DNA of 64,000 bases from Brachypodium distachyon. Lineage: Eukaryota > Streptophyta > Magnoliopsida > Poales > Poaceae. The notes beneath the pieces were generated by a model that had not been told where the DNA came from, ran no database searches, and saw only the letters and a program-made list of their open reading frames with translations. Each line of letters opens with the position of its first letter. The first letter of the stretch is position 1. Of the stretch, positions 14,817 through 27,413 are shown in pieces. The position numbers were made by a program, and so were the translations under genes. Where the stretch lies: positions 17,412,501 through 17,476,500 of the forward strand of contig NC_016132.3 in NCBI RefSeq assembly GCF_000005505.3, read 5' to 3'.

Positions 14817-15666
14817 TTTTACCTATCTGGGGGTGTACCCAATTCATTATCTAGTCTCCAGGGCTTCTCTCCTAGTACTAGGCAGATGGCTATATTCTAT
14901 AAATAATTTTTTTTTGCAACGATATATTCTATAAGTACCGTGTATTTGCTTCAGGTTTCACCAAAGTTTTGTTTGAATTCGGTCCACGAGAGGCCTATGG
15001 TGGCACATGAGCTTACTAGGAAATAGTTTCTTGACCAATATATCTTGTATTTTGCCTATGATGATAAACGATGTAACCTTATTTCGTCAAACAGCTTTCC
15101 CTAAAAACAGACATGCACGTGTAGCCAAAGCCAATGGAACTCTCAGGAATATGTAATGCTTTGCTTGCCTGCAGTTATGACGTTTTGACTTACTACGCGA
15201 TAAACGCCACCCCAATATCCTGCACCCTGGTTATCAGCGCATGAGGCAAAAACTGCACTCTGATACTGTGCTTTGGAGGAAAAGCGGTCACCAACAGAAA
15301 TAGGTTTCATCTTTCTGTTCAACAACTAAACCCGTTGAGTCAAGGATAATTCAACTCAGCCTTCGGATGTATTCCTTCCAGAGACTTCAAGTTTCCAGGA
15401 TTCTACGGCGCAAATACAGATAGCACGAAGATATTTTTCGCAAAGGTTGCTACCGCTACCACGTCTCTACTGCCCAAAAGTTCATAATTCAGTAATTGAC
15501 ATCTACTGACCAACAGATCACAACACATGAACAGTCATAGGATCATACTGCTACGGTAAATTAATCGATGTAAAAGGGAGTTCAGGTGATAATCAGAGTA
15601 ACAGGACGCCAACGTTGAGCCATCGTATCTCCCCATACATTTCTATCTGGTCCACAGCTTGGCAGG

Positions 15667-18600
15667 TCACTTGCGAGCTTCAGCCTTCCTTGCTTCTTTG
15701 GCTGCCAATGGTAAGATGAAAGGTGAGAATTCAACCGTGGAAGAGCACATGCAGATGCATTTTTACTCTTTAACAGGCAGTGAAGCTCACAATCTTATGT
15801 TTCAAGCAAGAACATGTTGAAGGGAAGATAAACTTGTTACTAGCAGTAGCAAAGAGGTATACCAGCTTTTTCCTCTTCACGCTTCTTTGCAGCTTCCTCC
15901 CTCTGTTGCTTGATCAAAGTAAGGCGATCTGCATTTGAAAAAGAATAGGCAATGATCATGATACTTTGCAAGTAATCAACCCATGGCGCTTTGATACTAA
16001 ACAAAGGTACCAAAACAGTAATCACAGTGAAAATTCCATTAAATATCTTTCCTCAAGATGTCAGTGGATGGCGGCCGTCTATCACCTTGTTGCCACCACA
16101 TATTGAATTTGTCATAAATGTTTGAGATGAGAGCGAACTTAGACCGTTTAATTTGGCACAAATAGTAGTACAGTAGTATAATAATAGTTTAGCATCCGTC
16201 ATTACTTTTTTTAATCCGTTTCACGGCACCGGTGTTGTAAGATGCTCCTATATACTTGCACTAAAAGAAAAAAGAAAAGGATGAAAAAGTAAGGCCAAAA
16301 GTTGGTTTCACGTCAAGGAAGACACATCATTGGAATGACTAGCCGAATGCCCATGCGTTGCAATGGAACAACAAAATACAATATAAATAAATTAGCTAGA
16401 CTCGTTAGAACGTGTGTGCAGTTTTTAATGTTATCGTGGCAAACGCAAGAGTCTCGTTTTGTTTCGCAAACACAACACACCATCGCATAGCAAACATGGT
16501 GTATTTCAATCAGACAATGACTATTCATATTTAGGTTTGTCGACCACCCTTGAACAATAAAACATGTCTCCTGACTATTTTTGGCCAGATGAATCTGTGT
16601 CTCGGCATTTTCTTTTATTTATGACATGGTTAGTTGGTTTCATCATGCCAACTTTATTGATTCTCAAATAAGTTACATCATCTATCAAATGTGAAACAAC
16701 TGGAGGATCTCCCGTAAAGAGGAGGAGCACGGCCGTACGCGGAGCGAGCGCAATGCTGGGCATTGGAATACCTAGAGTCTGAGATGAAAACGGGTCAGGA
16801 TGGGGAGGATCGGGCCAGGGGAGGAGGTATCGAGTGGCTGATTGGGGGAGGCGGCGGCAGGAGGAAGAAGATACATGAGGGGGTTTGGAGTGAGATAAAA
16901 CGAACGTGAGGGCCACTAATTTGAAAGGGCCCACCTGTCAGTTGCTAGTGCAGGTGAACTCACGACCACCAACTGGAAACATTATAAGTAGGAAAGATAA
17001 GTAATTCTAATGCAGATGGATAGGCCAATAAGGATCAGAGGAAATACAGCAGTTTCTTATCTTGATAATACATTAGAATGAAGGCAGCACAAATAGTCCA
17101 GCATAGCAAATGCAGCAGTTTCCTTAAATACATCAAATGCAGCAGTTTACTAAAACTATATCATAGGATGAGCTTGCACATGAGACTCCATTGCTAATTG
17201 GAGTTCACTCTTTTTGTTGGTATATTTACATTAATATAATGGGAAGTATCACCATGATCTACCATATGCAAGAAGTAAGTACAGAACAAACCATAGAAGA
17301 GGGAGCTCAAAGAATAGTTGAGAGTTGAGACAACGACCCCTACCTAAGTCTTTCCTGGCCTGCTCTGTCTTTCCTTCCTCCTGAAGCCTCATATAGTGTG
17401 CACGAGATCTCTGTTTTTCAAGCTCCTCTCTGAATAAGGAACAAAATCATAAATCACTGGGAATAAACATACTGCATTGGAAATGTATTTTTATAAAGGG
17501 TCACGCAAACAGGTGTACACTTTCGGGAACATGTGATTGTTTTATTTTCTGTTAATCCACTTTTTCTGCAAGGACTATTTATAGCTAAAACAATGGATTA
17601 TACATTAACCATTTTCTAATTATAACTACAAAAATGAAATGGAGAGATATGCCATAACAAATAGTTTTTTTTCTGTTGATAAATACTTAAAAAGAGAGGT
17701 AAAAAAGGGACATCTCATCATGCAACAATGCCGAAAAAACTGCCAAAAAGAACACTGTCCAAATACCTATGGTAGATAGACCTATGATCAGCTCACAGAA
17801 ATTTCCTTATCATTGCAAAACTTATACCCAAATCGTTAAAAAACAAATACCAATTCTAAAACAACATTATTGTACATCTAATTCATATAGAAGGAGATAA
17901 AAATGTTCATAAATGGTAGGTAAAGAAGCATGAAATGGCCATTGATGAACACACCTTTCACGCCTGGAGAGATCACTTGTCCTGTCAACCTGTGCCAATG
18001 CAAAAGAAGTTCACTATTCATCCGACCCAAAAATTGTTGTCGTGGTTTTAGTTCAAAAACAACCACAACAATTTAGTTTTAGTTCAAAAACAACGACAAC
18101 AATTTAGGATCGGAGGGAGTAGTTGATATGAACTGATAAATGCTTCGTGCATCCAACCAAAATAAAGAAAGCTATAACATGAGTCTGGTCATAAACTCAT
18201 AATAACAATATAAAGGACAAAGCTAATAGGTTAAGAACATGGAGTAGAAATATTCTAGCACAACTCATAAATACCATGCCTGCATGCCATCTTCCTCATT
18301 CGTGTTTTCGTGAATCCTAATTCAAATTCAAATTTCCTTGCTTACAACAGCACATTCAGGTTATATAACTTGTGTATAGGTTTTTGGGGGTAACATGTGC
18401 ATTTTGTTCTACAAAAGCAATATACTACTCCCTCCGATCCTAAATTGTTGTCGAAATAATACATGTATCTAGACGCCTTTTAAGAGTAGATACATCCATA
18501 TTTGGGCAAATTTGAGACAAGAATTTAGGATCGGAGGGAGTAGTATAGTTTACCATAACCAAGAAACATGCATAAAAAACCTGGAAACATGCATATTAAA

Positions 18601-20080
18601 AATCAGTCTTACATCAACGTCCTTGGCTTTTATATTCTTTGGCTTCACGAGGTTTGGATTGTCAATCTCGATAAGACCTGCAGTGCCTTTGTGTTTCTGA
18701 TAATTGTAAAAAAGAAGCAGCTTGATCGCATGAATAATGAATAAAGTGTACATACTCAAAGACTGAAGGGTGTAGAGTTGAATGCAATATTTTCAGGCAG
18801 ATAATAGTATCTTACAGTCTTCTCAACATCTTCATCATCCTCCTCTATTGATTCTTCCCTTCTTTCATAAACCTCCTTTTCAACTTGCTTCTATCAAATA
18901 GAAGTCCAGAGCCAAAACAAGCATATATATGAGATAGTCGCATTAACTGATTTTTATTCATATTAATTGCAGGTTGAGAAGAAAATGATGCAGAACCTTC
19001 TTAAAGGTGTTTGGGCGTTCTGCTGAAGTACCAGCAGCTGCATTCAGTTTCACAAGAAAACTATGAGAAAATGTAAGTAAAGGACCAATTTAACAGGCTC
19101 AAAATATTGGAAGGAGCGTCCGTTATTTTTTTTTACTGAGGATAAAAACTGTTTTGACAGATGGTGATTCGTTATTTTAGGAAGTAGAGGCAGCAAACAT
19201 CTACCTGTGTCATAAAACATTCTTGTGCAGCAACTAAATACTACCATAACGTCCAAATTTCGCTATTAATTTCAAATTTGGCAAAGTGCTGACAATTTGC
19301 ATCTACTATTCTCCAATTACACAGAACCATCTTCCAGGATAAAGATTAAACGTTCAGAAGTTGCATCATGACCACATCAACGTATATATTATAAACAAAT
19401 GGACAAATGTATCCACATTGCACAACAAATCTGGTTGAGACAATCCACAACAAGTACTCCTAAATAAGGGCAGCGTTTCGAATCAAAGCAGAAAACCAAG
19501 CATACAGACACAGCTCTGCAGATAGCCAAAAAAATCATAATCCGGAAGACAAAACGATAACCATGAAAGGCACACGCAGAACAGTAAACCCTTAACACCA
19601 ATCGAGCTGATTAATGGGCTAATGGCCCCCCCTATATTTTCGAAGCGTACCCAAGTAACCCCTCAAAATAGGCCAGGAGACAAGCAAAGTGGCCGAAGGA
19701 ACACATGATCGGGAAATCATTAACACTAGATCATCCGATCCGAGACCCCCTACCCCGGTACCCCCCAAAAGCACGACCCTTTTATGCCAACAGCTTCATA
19801 TTTGGTTCAAACGAAACAACAATAACCAAAGTATGAGAGCTTCCTCGTGCCGCGCCCCTAGTCCCCGAGCACAACGCCTCCGCCGATCGTCTCACATTAA
19901 GCAACCAACTCGCGCTAATCAACCCCGTCACTAAACCCTAACCGGAAATCGAACAAAATCGCCCACCAACAGCGGGTAGGAAGCCAGCATTGCGTGGTGG
20001 CGGCGGTACGTACCGAGCTCCTCCTCGGAGGAGAAGGTGCGCTGCCCGGTGGGCTTGCCCTTGAACTTGCCCTTGGCCAT
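15667..20080 (-). CDS. PDAP1/HASPP28-family phosphoprotein, 8 exons
   Basis: Homologue of the 28-kDa heat- and acid-stable phosphoprotein (PDGFA-associated protein 1), a small charged conserved eukaryotic protein of poorly defined role. Exons: 20080-20014, 19037-18997, 18890-18816, 18696-18613, 17989-17955, 17429-17344, 15928-15863 and 15701-15667; all junctions are GT-AG and the frame closes at 162 aa. It starts MAKGKFKGKPTGQRTFSSEE. A central acidic stretch (RREESIEEDDEDVEK) leads into the family core GTAGLIEIDNPNLVKPKN (about residues 65-82), then LSRREREELEKQRSRAHYM and GKTEQARKDLDRL. The C-terminal third is a Lys/Glu/Arg-rich helix ending EARKAEARK. The family core and order match animal PDAP1, though this protein is slightly shorter (human 181 aa). 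Intron 6 (15929-17343) is the largest. Confidence 0.93.
18034..18122. mobile_element. Rearranged Stowaway relic with internal duplication
   Basis: Lies in intron 4 of the PDAP1 homologue. It holds two copies of a unit built on TTTAGTTCAAAAACAAC(C/G)AC and ends GGATCGGAGGGAGTA, but has only one clear terminus. A related end recurs at about 40735-40768. Confidence 0.6.
18428..18540. mobile_element. Stowaway-type MITE
   Basis: A 113-bp element with complementary ends CTCCCTCCGATCCTAAATT and inverse, flanked by TA, in intron 4 of the PDAP1 homologue. The interior matches the MITE at 6031 (ACATGTATCTAGACGC shared). Confidence 0.9.
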
Positions 20081-20539
20081 GGATGCGGCTGCGGCGACGC
20101 TGGGAGCGGGTGGGAAGTAAAAAAGGCGACGCTGCGGAGTGAACCAAAGCCCTAGCTAATCTTCCTCCCTGCGTACGGCGACTGCTTTCCCGCGGGGGAG
20201 TGTCTCTCGCCGTGGGGCGCTGCGGCCGCTGCGCCTTTTATTGGCGGAGCGGAGGAGCTCGACCCGACCGATGGAGTCCAGACTCCAGAACCCCAACCGA
20301 CTCCGCGTCTCCACCGCGGCCCTGTTGCTTCTGGGCTCCGCCCCAAGCCCGTTGGGCTAGATTCCGTTGAGCCTGGCTCGGCCCATCGCCGTAGTTACAG
20401 AGTTTCAGAAGATTACAGAAAAAGAAGTACGGAGTACAAGTTCCATTTACAGAGCCCGGCAAAAACAAGGACAATTGGACAAATAATTTTTTTATTGCAT
20501 TTTGAATTGCTAACCACAATTGCCATGCGGACAAATACT

Positions 20540-20791
20540 TACTCCCTCCGTGAACAAGTACTTAGGAACGAAAGGAGTAGATCAAAACAAGTTATTGGTT
20601 TCTTGACACTTAAAAATGGGTAACCATGCATGCGTTACTAAATACTTCGTGGTTTTAGTGCAATAGTGCAAATTGCAGTAAAACCACGGCAATTTGCACT
20701 ATTGCAGTAAAACCACAAAGTATTTAGAAATGGAGGGAGTAGATCAAAATAAGTTATTGGTTTCTTGACACTTTAAAATGGGTTACCATGA
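20540..20791. repeat. Hairpin flanked by a 53-bp direct repeat (MITE relic)
   Basis: Two direct copies of AGTAGATCAAAA(C/T)AAGTTATTGG... at about 20576-20631 and 20739-20791 flank an inverted repeat with arms of about 35 bases (20642-20676 and 20689-20723, carrying CAATAGTGCAAATTGC and complement). CTCCCTCCG and GGAGGGAGT termini mark it as a rearranged Stowaway-like element. Confidence 0.7.
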
Positions 20792-20949
20792 CATGAACTA
20801 ATGATTATATTGATTCTAATTTATTCTTTTTGCGGAGCAAAACAAGAGCAAACGAGTACACGAGGACATGCAACCCGGCCAAGGCCCTTACACGATCGGC
20901 TAATATCGATCTATCGCACGTACGTGCGTCTTGAAGAGATGGACGGCGC

Positions 20950-21346
20950 TCACGCCAAGCAGCAACAGATGCCTTCATTGTCGAGCACCTGGCATTTGCT
21001 TTTGGACGGCTCATAACCGAAGAATTTGCAGGTTTGGCCGCAGTTTCCATCGGTCTGTGGCCCTGGATTGTTCTTGCAGCTCGGAAACGCCACGCAGTAT
21101 TTATCCCATTGTGCCTCTGTGCCTGCGTACGAACAACAAATTAACCATGCACGTTAGAAAACAAAACGTGATCTTGCACATCCAAATCGAGGCGTGCGTA
21201 AATACTGTGCAAATTTGAGACAATTAATATGAATCGGCGGGAGTACCTACGGCTCTCACTGCTGCGTCTGCGTGTGGGAGGACAGCTGAGGAGACGAAGA
21301 GAAGAAGAGCCATCAAGCACACAGCCTTGTTCATGGTGAGAGCCAT
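20950..21346 (-). CDS. Secreted cysteine-rich (defensin-like) peptide, two exons
   Basis: Exon 1 is 21346-21247 and exon 2 is 21122-20950, joined at a GT-AG intron in frame, giving 90 aa. Exon 1 encodes a signal peptide with hydrophobic core AVCLMALLLFVSSAVL. The mature part has eight cysteines spaced C-x5-C-x11-C-x3-C-x11-C-x8-CCC. The single intron just after the signal peptide is the usual structure of plant defensin-like and related cysteine-rich peptide genes. The triple-Cys end differs from classical plant defensins, so the exact family is uncertain. Likely extracellular, with a defence or signalling role by analogy only. A TATA box lies at 21435-21442. Confidence 0.82.
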
Positions 21347-21434
21347 GAGGTCCTTGGATCTCGATCTTTTGTGTGTAATATACGTGGTGTGTTAGTGCTA
21401 GTGAGCTGTGTGTTCTTCTTGGACGCTGCTGGTG

Positions 21435-21442
21435 TTTATATA
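21435..21442 (-). promoter_or_regulatory. TATA box of the cysteine-rich peptide gene
   Basis: TATATAAA on the minus strand about 90 bases upstream of the ATG at 21346, consistent with a short 5' leader. Confidence 0.6.
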
Positions 21443-21852
21443 GGGGCGCTGGGCCAGATCTTGAAGATCAATTCCTTATTAATTCCCCGGCTTTTAATTG
21501 CTTTCAAAGTTTTGATATTTGGTGTTTTGTAATTAGCATTCTCCGATTACTGGCGTTCATGTATATCGCGCACCAAAAACGTACGGGGAATGTTAGGAAG
21601 CTTGTTAGCATTAGCCTTTGATTTTGTGGAGATGAAGAAAATTGAGATCTTAATTTGGTAACGTAAACCAATACTAAAATTGCCATTAAATTATGCCACC
21701 TAGAAACCTCCAAAGATGCGAGGGCCATCTACTGAGACGTGATATGGCCATATGGTGACAGAAGAGGAGCGGAGAGGAGATCAGAGAATAAAGCTCGCCA
21801 GCAGTCTAAAAAAACTCACCAACGAGCGTGCGTTTGCAACTGTTGAGAAAAT

Positions 21853-22866
21853 TGTTGGAATTTTGGGTTAGGCCCAAGACCCAATCTGAAATTAATTTCT
21901 GGAAAATCTCAAAAGCCCATTCATATAGTGGGATGAGAAAGTGGGAATAGTCCCACATTGCTAGTTTAGGGAGAGTTGGACCAATATATAAGGTATGTTG
22001 TTTCTCACCTCTTGAGCAAGTGAGCAAGGGAAATCTCTACGCGCGCTCCTCCTCCTCCTACTCCGCTCGCCTCGTCCCGACGCGCGCGCGCCGCGTTTCG
22101 TGGATCGAGTTCGAGCCGCGGAGTCGGTTTTGGTTTTCTAAACCGAATCAAAGTCCGCCTGCGTGCCTATATAATAAGACTACCCCGGCCTCCGGAAAAA
22201 CGACGCCATAACCCTAGCCGTCACGCCCACGATCCAATCTCGTTGTTCGCTGCCAACTGCTGCTCCATCCCGTCGACTGCGTGCACAGATCGCCGGGAGA
22301 GCAGGCCTCCGGAACCCCGACCTTCGAGATCCTGCCCGGGAGACGGTCGATAAGGTTTTTGGGGAGCGTTCTCACGCGACTGCTCGCTTCTTCACGTCTC
22401 TGTTTCGTCGGCATCTTCATCACCAATGGCCGACGACCTCGGAGATCCCGCGGCTCAGGCTGCCGCTTTAGCTCAGCAGCAGCAGGCTGCACAACTCCAA
22501 GCACAGCAGCAGGCTGCCCAACTCCAAGCCCAGGCAACTGCTGCTGCACAGGCACAAGCGCAGGCACTGGCCGCTGCTCAGGAGGTAGTCAAGGCTGCAG
22601 CTGCTGCCGGCGTGAACATCGACGCCACCGGACTCGTCACCGACCTCAACAAACAAACACAAGAAAAGAGCACAGCACCGTACGTAATCTGCTCTTTCTT
22701 GCTGATTTTGATTAGTAGTTCTATTATTCATGCCGTGAAATTAGATGAGTTTTATTGCTGTGCGTTGCTATTTAATTTGTCTAGTTTGCATGATATAATG
22801 TGCTACATGTTTTACACACTGTCTTTCTGGATTAAATATTCATCGAAATTACCTAATTATTCAGCA
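21853..22866 (+). repeat. 5' LTR of the Copia element
   Basis: 1014 bp, TG...CA. A TATA-like ATATATAAGG at about 21984-21993 is the probable promoter. The last 440 bp are open from an ATG at 22426 and run in frame into gag. Compared with the 3' LTR I count about 11 single-base differences, all transitions, plus length changes in a short repeat region near 22035-22110. Confidence 0.95.
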
Positions 22867-25800
22867 ATCCAAAAACCTTATTCGTGTAGGCAATTTTCGA
22901 TGTCTCAATTTGCTGTCGCATTGAAACCACCTGTGTTTACTGGACTGCACTTTAAGAGGTGGCAGTATAAATGTCATATGTGGCTCGTGGCTATGGGCGC
23001 ATGGTGGGCGGTACAACACGGGAAGACTCAAACAATTGCTTCTCAGCAGTTGTATGTTGAGGCCTGTGTTGTAGTCGTCGGTGCGATCTGTAGTGTGCTG
23101 GGAGATAAGCTCGTTGATGCTTATCTGCACTATCAGGATGCCAAAGAGTTGTGGGATGCGCTCGATGCTAAGTTTGGCGCATCTGACGCTGGCAGTGAGC
23201 TGTACGTCATGGAGCAGTTCTTTGACTATAAGATGGTTGCAAACCGATCTGTAGTGGAACAAGCTCATGAGTTACTGACTATGGCTAAGGAACTTGAGCA
23301 ATTCAAGTGTCCACTACCCGACAAGTTTGTCGCCGGGGGCATCATCGCCAAGCTTCCTCCCTCGTGGAGGAACTTTGCTACTTCACTAAAACACAAGAGA
23401 CAAGAAATCTCTGTGGAGAACCTGATTGGGACTCTTGATGTTGAGGAGAAGGCGAGAGCAAAAGATGCTGACCCCAAAGGCAACACACAAGAGGGTACGT
23501 CCACTGCCAACATGGTTCAGAGGAACAACCACAACAACAGTAACAACAAGGGAAAGGGAAAGGCATTCAATAATGCTGGTCCAAAGAACACTACCACTTT
23601 CAAGAAGGAGAAGAAAGGAGGCAACAAGGACAAGGATCCTTGCTTTGTGTGCGGAGGACTTGGCCATTGGGCGAGTAACTGCAAGGAGCGCAAAGGAGGA
23701 CAGATTCGGCAAAAGTTTGCTAATTTGACCATTGGCAACAATGAAGATGCAGGCAGGTATGGTAATTTATTTACTGTATTTTCTGTATGTCAGTCCACCG
23801 ATTGGTGGGTCGATACAGGCGCAACTATTCATGTGTGTGCTGATATTTCCTTGTTTTCTTCATATCAGGCCATCAGCTCCTCAGTGATGATGGGGAACGG
23901 CGCCCATGCTTCTGTTCATGGTGTTGGCACGGTGGATCTGAAGTTTACTTCGGAAAAGATCGTGCAGCTGAAGAACGTGCAGCATGTGCCCTCCATTCAG
24001 AAGAATCTTGTTAGTGGATCCCTCCTTTGCAAGGACGGATTTAAGTTAGTGTTTGAGTCCAATAAAGTTATCGTGTCTAAGTATGGACAATTTATTGGTA
24101 AAGGTTATGAGTGCGAAGGTTTGTTCCGCTTATCCCTTTCGGATTTTTGTAATAAGGTCATGAACAGCGTCAATTCTATTAATAATGAGTCTAATGTTTG
24201 GCATTCACGACTTTGTCACATTAACTTTGGTTGCATGACGCGATTAGCAAATCTGAGTTTAATTCCTAAAATCATTGTGGCTAAAAGTTCCAAGTGCCAA
24301 GCTTGTGTGCAAGCGAAGCAGCCTCGCAAGCCTCACAAGGCTGCTGAGAGAGGAACTTAGCACCGTTAGAGCTCATACATTCTGATCTTTGTGAGATGAA
24401 CGGTGTATTAACCAAAGGTGGAAAACGTTACTTTATGTCTTTCATTGAGGATGCAACTAGATTCTGTTATGTGTATTTATTAAAATCAAAGGATGAAGCA
24501 TTGCATTATTTTAAGATCTATAAAGCTGAAGTCGAGAATCAACTTGAGAAGAAAATTAAACGTTTGCGGTCTGACCGCGGTGGAGAATATTTCTCCAGTG
24601 AGTTTAATTCATTTTGTGAGGAACATGGCATAGTCCATGAGAGGACGCCTTCCTATTCGTCCCAGTCAAACGGGGTTGCTGAGAGGAAAAACCGCACGCT
24701 GACTGACTTGGTCAATGCCATGTTAGACACTGCTGGTTTATCCAAGGCATGGTTGGGGGAGGCGCTTTTGACTTCGTGTCATGTCCTAAATCGTGTTCCC
24801 ACAAAAGATAAAGAAGTCACCCCATACGAGCTATGGGAAAAGAAGAGACTCACACTTTCTTACTTACGGACTTGGGGCTGTTTGGCGAAAGTCAATGTGC
24901 CAATCACCAAGAAACGTAAGTTTGGACCAAAAACCGTTGATTGTGTTTTTCTTGGCTACGCACTTCGAAGTGTTGGCTATAGATTCTTGGTTGTAAATTC
25001 TGGAGTACCTGACATGAGCGTCGGTACAATTATGGAATCCAGGGATGCTACATTTTTTGAGGACATATTTCCCATGAGAGATATGCATACCACATCTAGA
25101 GAGGATCATGATGTACCTGCTGAACTCGTCAGTTCAGAGGAACATCAGGATCATGGTGTAGCTCCTGAACCCGCCATCCCAGTGGAAAATATTGAACAAA
25201 CACGTGATGAGATTCCTGAGGAGTATGACAATGAAGCCCCTATTAGGGGTAAGCGACAAAGGGTTATTAAATCCTTTGGTGATGATTTCATTGTGTACCT
25301 TGTGGATGACACCCCTAAAACCATTAATGAGGCTTTGCATCTCCGGATGCAGACTATTGGAAGGAAGCCATTCGTAGTGAGATGGATTCTATCATGGCTA
25401 ATGGTACGTGGGAGGTCGTTGACCGTCCGTACGGGTGCAAACCTGTAGGATGCAAGTGGATATTCAAGAAAAAGCTTAGACCTGATGGTACTATTGAGAA
25501 GTACAAGGCGCGACTTATGGCCAAGGGTTTTACCCAGAAAGAAGGTGAAGATTTCTTTGATACTTACTCACCTGTAGCTCGATTGATCACAATCAGAGTA
25601 TTACTATCACTGGCTGCCTCATATGGTCTGATCGTCCATCAAATGGACGTTAAGACAGCTTTCCTTAACGGAGAGTTGGACGAGGAAATTTACATGAACC
25701 AGCCAGATGGATTTGTAATAAAGGATCATGAAGGCAAAGTGTGTAAGTTATTAAAGTCTCTGTATGGCCTGAAACAAGCTCCTAAGCAATGGCATGAGAA

Positions 25801-26854
25801 GTTTGACAAAACTTTAACATCTGCCGGCTTTATTGTAAACGAAACTGACAAATGTGTATACTACCGCCATGGTGGGGGTGAGGGAGTTATACTTTGTTTG
25901 TATGTCGATGACATACTAATATTTGGGACTAACCTCAAAGTGATTGAAGAGGTTAAGACTTTCTTGTCGAAGTGTTTTGACATGAAAGACCTTAGTGTAG
26001 CTGATGTTATTCTGAACATCAAGCTCGTGAGAGGCGACAATGGTGAGATCACTTTGTTGCAATCTCACTATGTGGAGAAGATCTTGAGTCGTTTCGGCTA
26101 TGCTGATTGTAAACCTTCTCCAACTCCTTATGATCCAAGCGTTCTGCTTCGAAAGAATCACAGAATTGGAAGAGACCAACTGAGATATTCTTAGATTATT
26201 GGTTCACTCATGTATTTGGCTAGCGCAACTAGACCTGACATCTCTTTTGCTGTGAGCAAACTGAGTCGGTTTAATAAGAATCCGGGAGATGATCATTGGA
26301 GTGCACTCGAAAGGGTCATGCGCTATCTAAAGGGCACAATGGGCTATGGTATACACTATACTGGGTACCCCAAGGTACTTGAGGGTTATAGTGATTCAAA
26401 CTGGAGATCTGATGTTGACGAGCTAAAAGCCACGAGTGGATATGTGTTCACACTCGGAGGGGGCGCTGTTTCATGGAAGTCTTGCAAGCAAACGATCTTA
26501 ACCAGATCAACAATGGAAGCAGAACTTTCAGCATTAGATACATCCACAGTTGAGGCCGACTGGCTTCGTGAGCTCTTGATGGACTTGCCGATTGTCGAAA
26601 AACCAATACCGGCGATTCTTATGAACTGTGACAATCAAACTGTGATAGTCAAAGTGAACAGTTCTAAAGATAACATGAAGTCATCAAGACACGTCAGGAG
26701 ACGTCTGAAATCTGTCAGAGCAATGAGAAATTCCGGAATAATAGCATTGGGATATATCCCAACGGCTAAAAATCTGGCAGATCCCTTTACAAAGGGTCTA
26801 TCAAGGAATGTGATAGAATCTGCATCAAGGGAGATGGGATTGCGACCCACGTGA
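22426..26854 (+). pseudogene. Copia gag-pol, broken by two frameshifts and a stop
   Basis: Domains in order: a Gln/Ala-rich N-terminus encoded in the LTR; gag with a CCHC zinc knuckle (CFVCGGLGHWASNC, near 23641); protease with WWVDTGATIHVC (near 23805); integrase with RLRSDRGGEYFSSEF and TPSYSSQSNGVAERKNRTL; reverse transcriptase with HQMDVKTAFLNGELDEEIYM and LYVDDILIF; RNase H with SRSTMEAEL-like TRSTMEAELSALD. Breaks: a frameshift at about 24340-24358 between gag/protease and integrase (in a GA repeat); a frameshift at about 25320-25380 between integrase and reverse transcriptase; and an in-frame TAG at 26192-26194 before RNase H. The last frame ends at 26854. Domain order and RNase H sequence fit the Tork-like Copia group, by recognition only. 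Confidence 0.93.
22680..22889 (+). other. Candidate intron spanning the 5' LTR end and gag leader
   Basis: A GT at 22680 (CACC/GTACGTAATC) and an AG at 22889 (TTCGTGTAG/GCAATTTTCG) would remove 210 bases, including the LTR boundary at 22866. The LTR-encoded Gln/Ala-rich exon then joins gag in frame. The interior reads hydrophobic, unlike gag, which fits non-coding sequence. It has no stop, so an unspliced read-through is also possible, as is initiation at the ATG at 22900. Confidence 0.4.
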
Positions 26855-27413
26855 GTTACCATGGCGGTAAACCAACCTATGTGATCGGAGATCCCGTGAA
26901 TTAGGACCTGGGAAACAAGTCATTGGATAACTGAGGAGAGTGTACATTCTTTATCCCACTTCGTTGACGATGCATTACTCTCGTGTACTGTATGGTAGGT
27001 TGTTTAACTTAATGTGTTCTAACGCGTTGCATTAATTTGCAAGGGAGATACTGTCCTACAGAGTAGTCTCTAAATAACACACCTATATGAGCCTGACTGT
27101 TGGTCGCAGTCCATGAGATTTGGGTGGTCTCTAGTAAGCTCATGAAAAGGCCTGGAGAATGACTTATATGCTCCACACCGCGGAGTAGCATTCGGCAGCC
27201 CAGTACCAGACAACAATTTAGCGAAGCTCTAACACAGAAAACTGACAATTCAAGGTTTGTCCATTGTTCAGTTGTGCGTGAGTGAAGCAATTTGTTTAGG
27301 TAGATGTTCAACCTTAACCAGTCTCCACTGAAACGCTGGTATATCAAAAACAGAGCTTTGGATCAACGGAAATTTTATGTGCTTATGAGATATTGTGGGG
27401 GATTGTTGGAATT

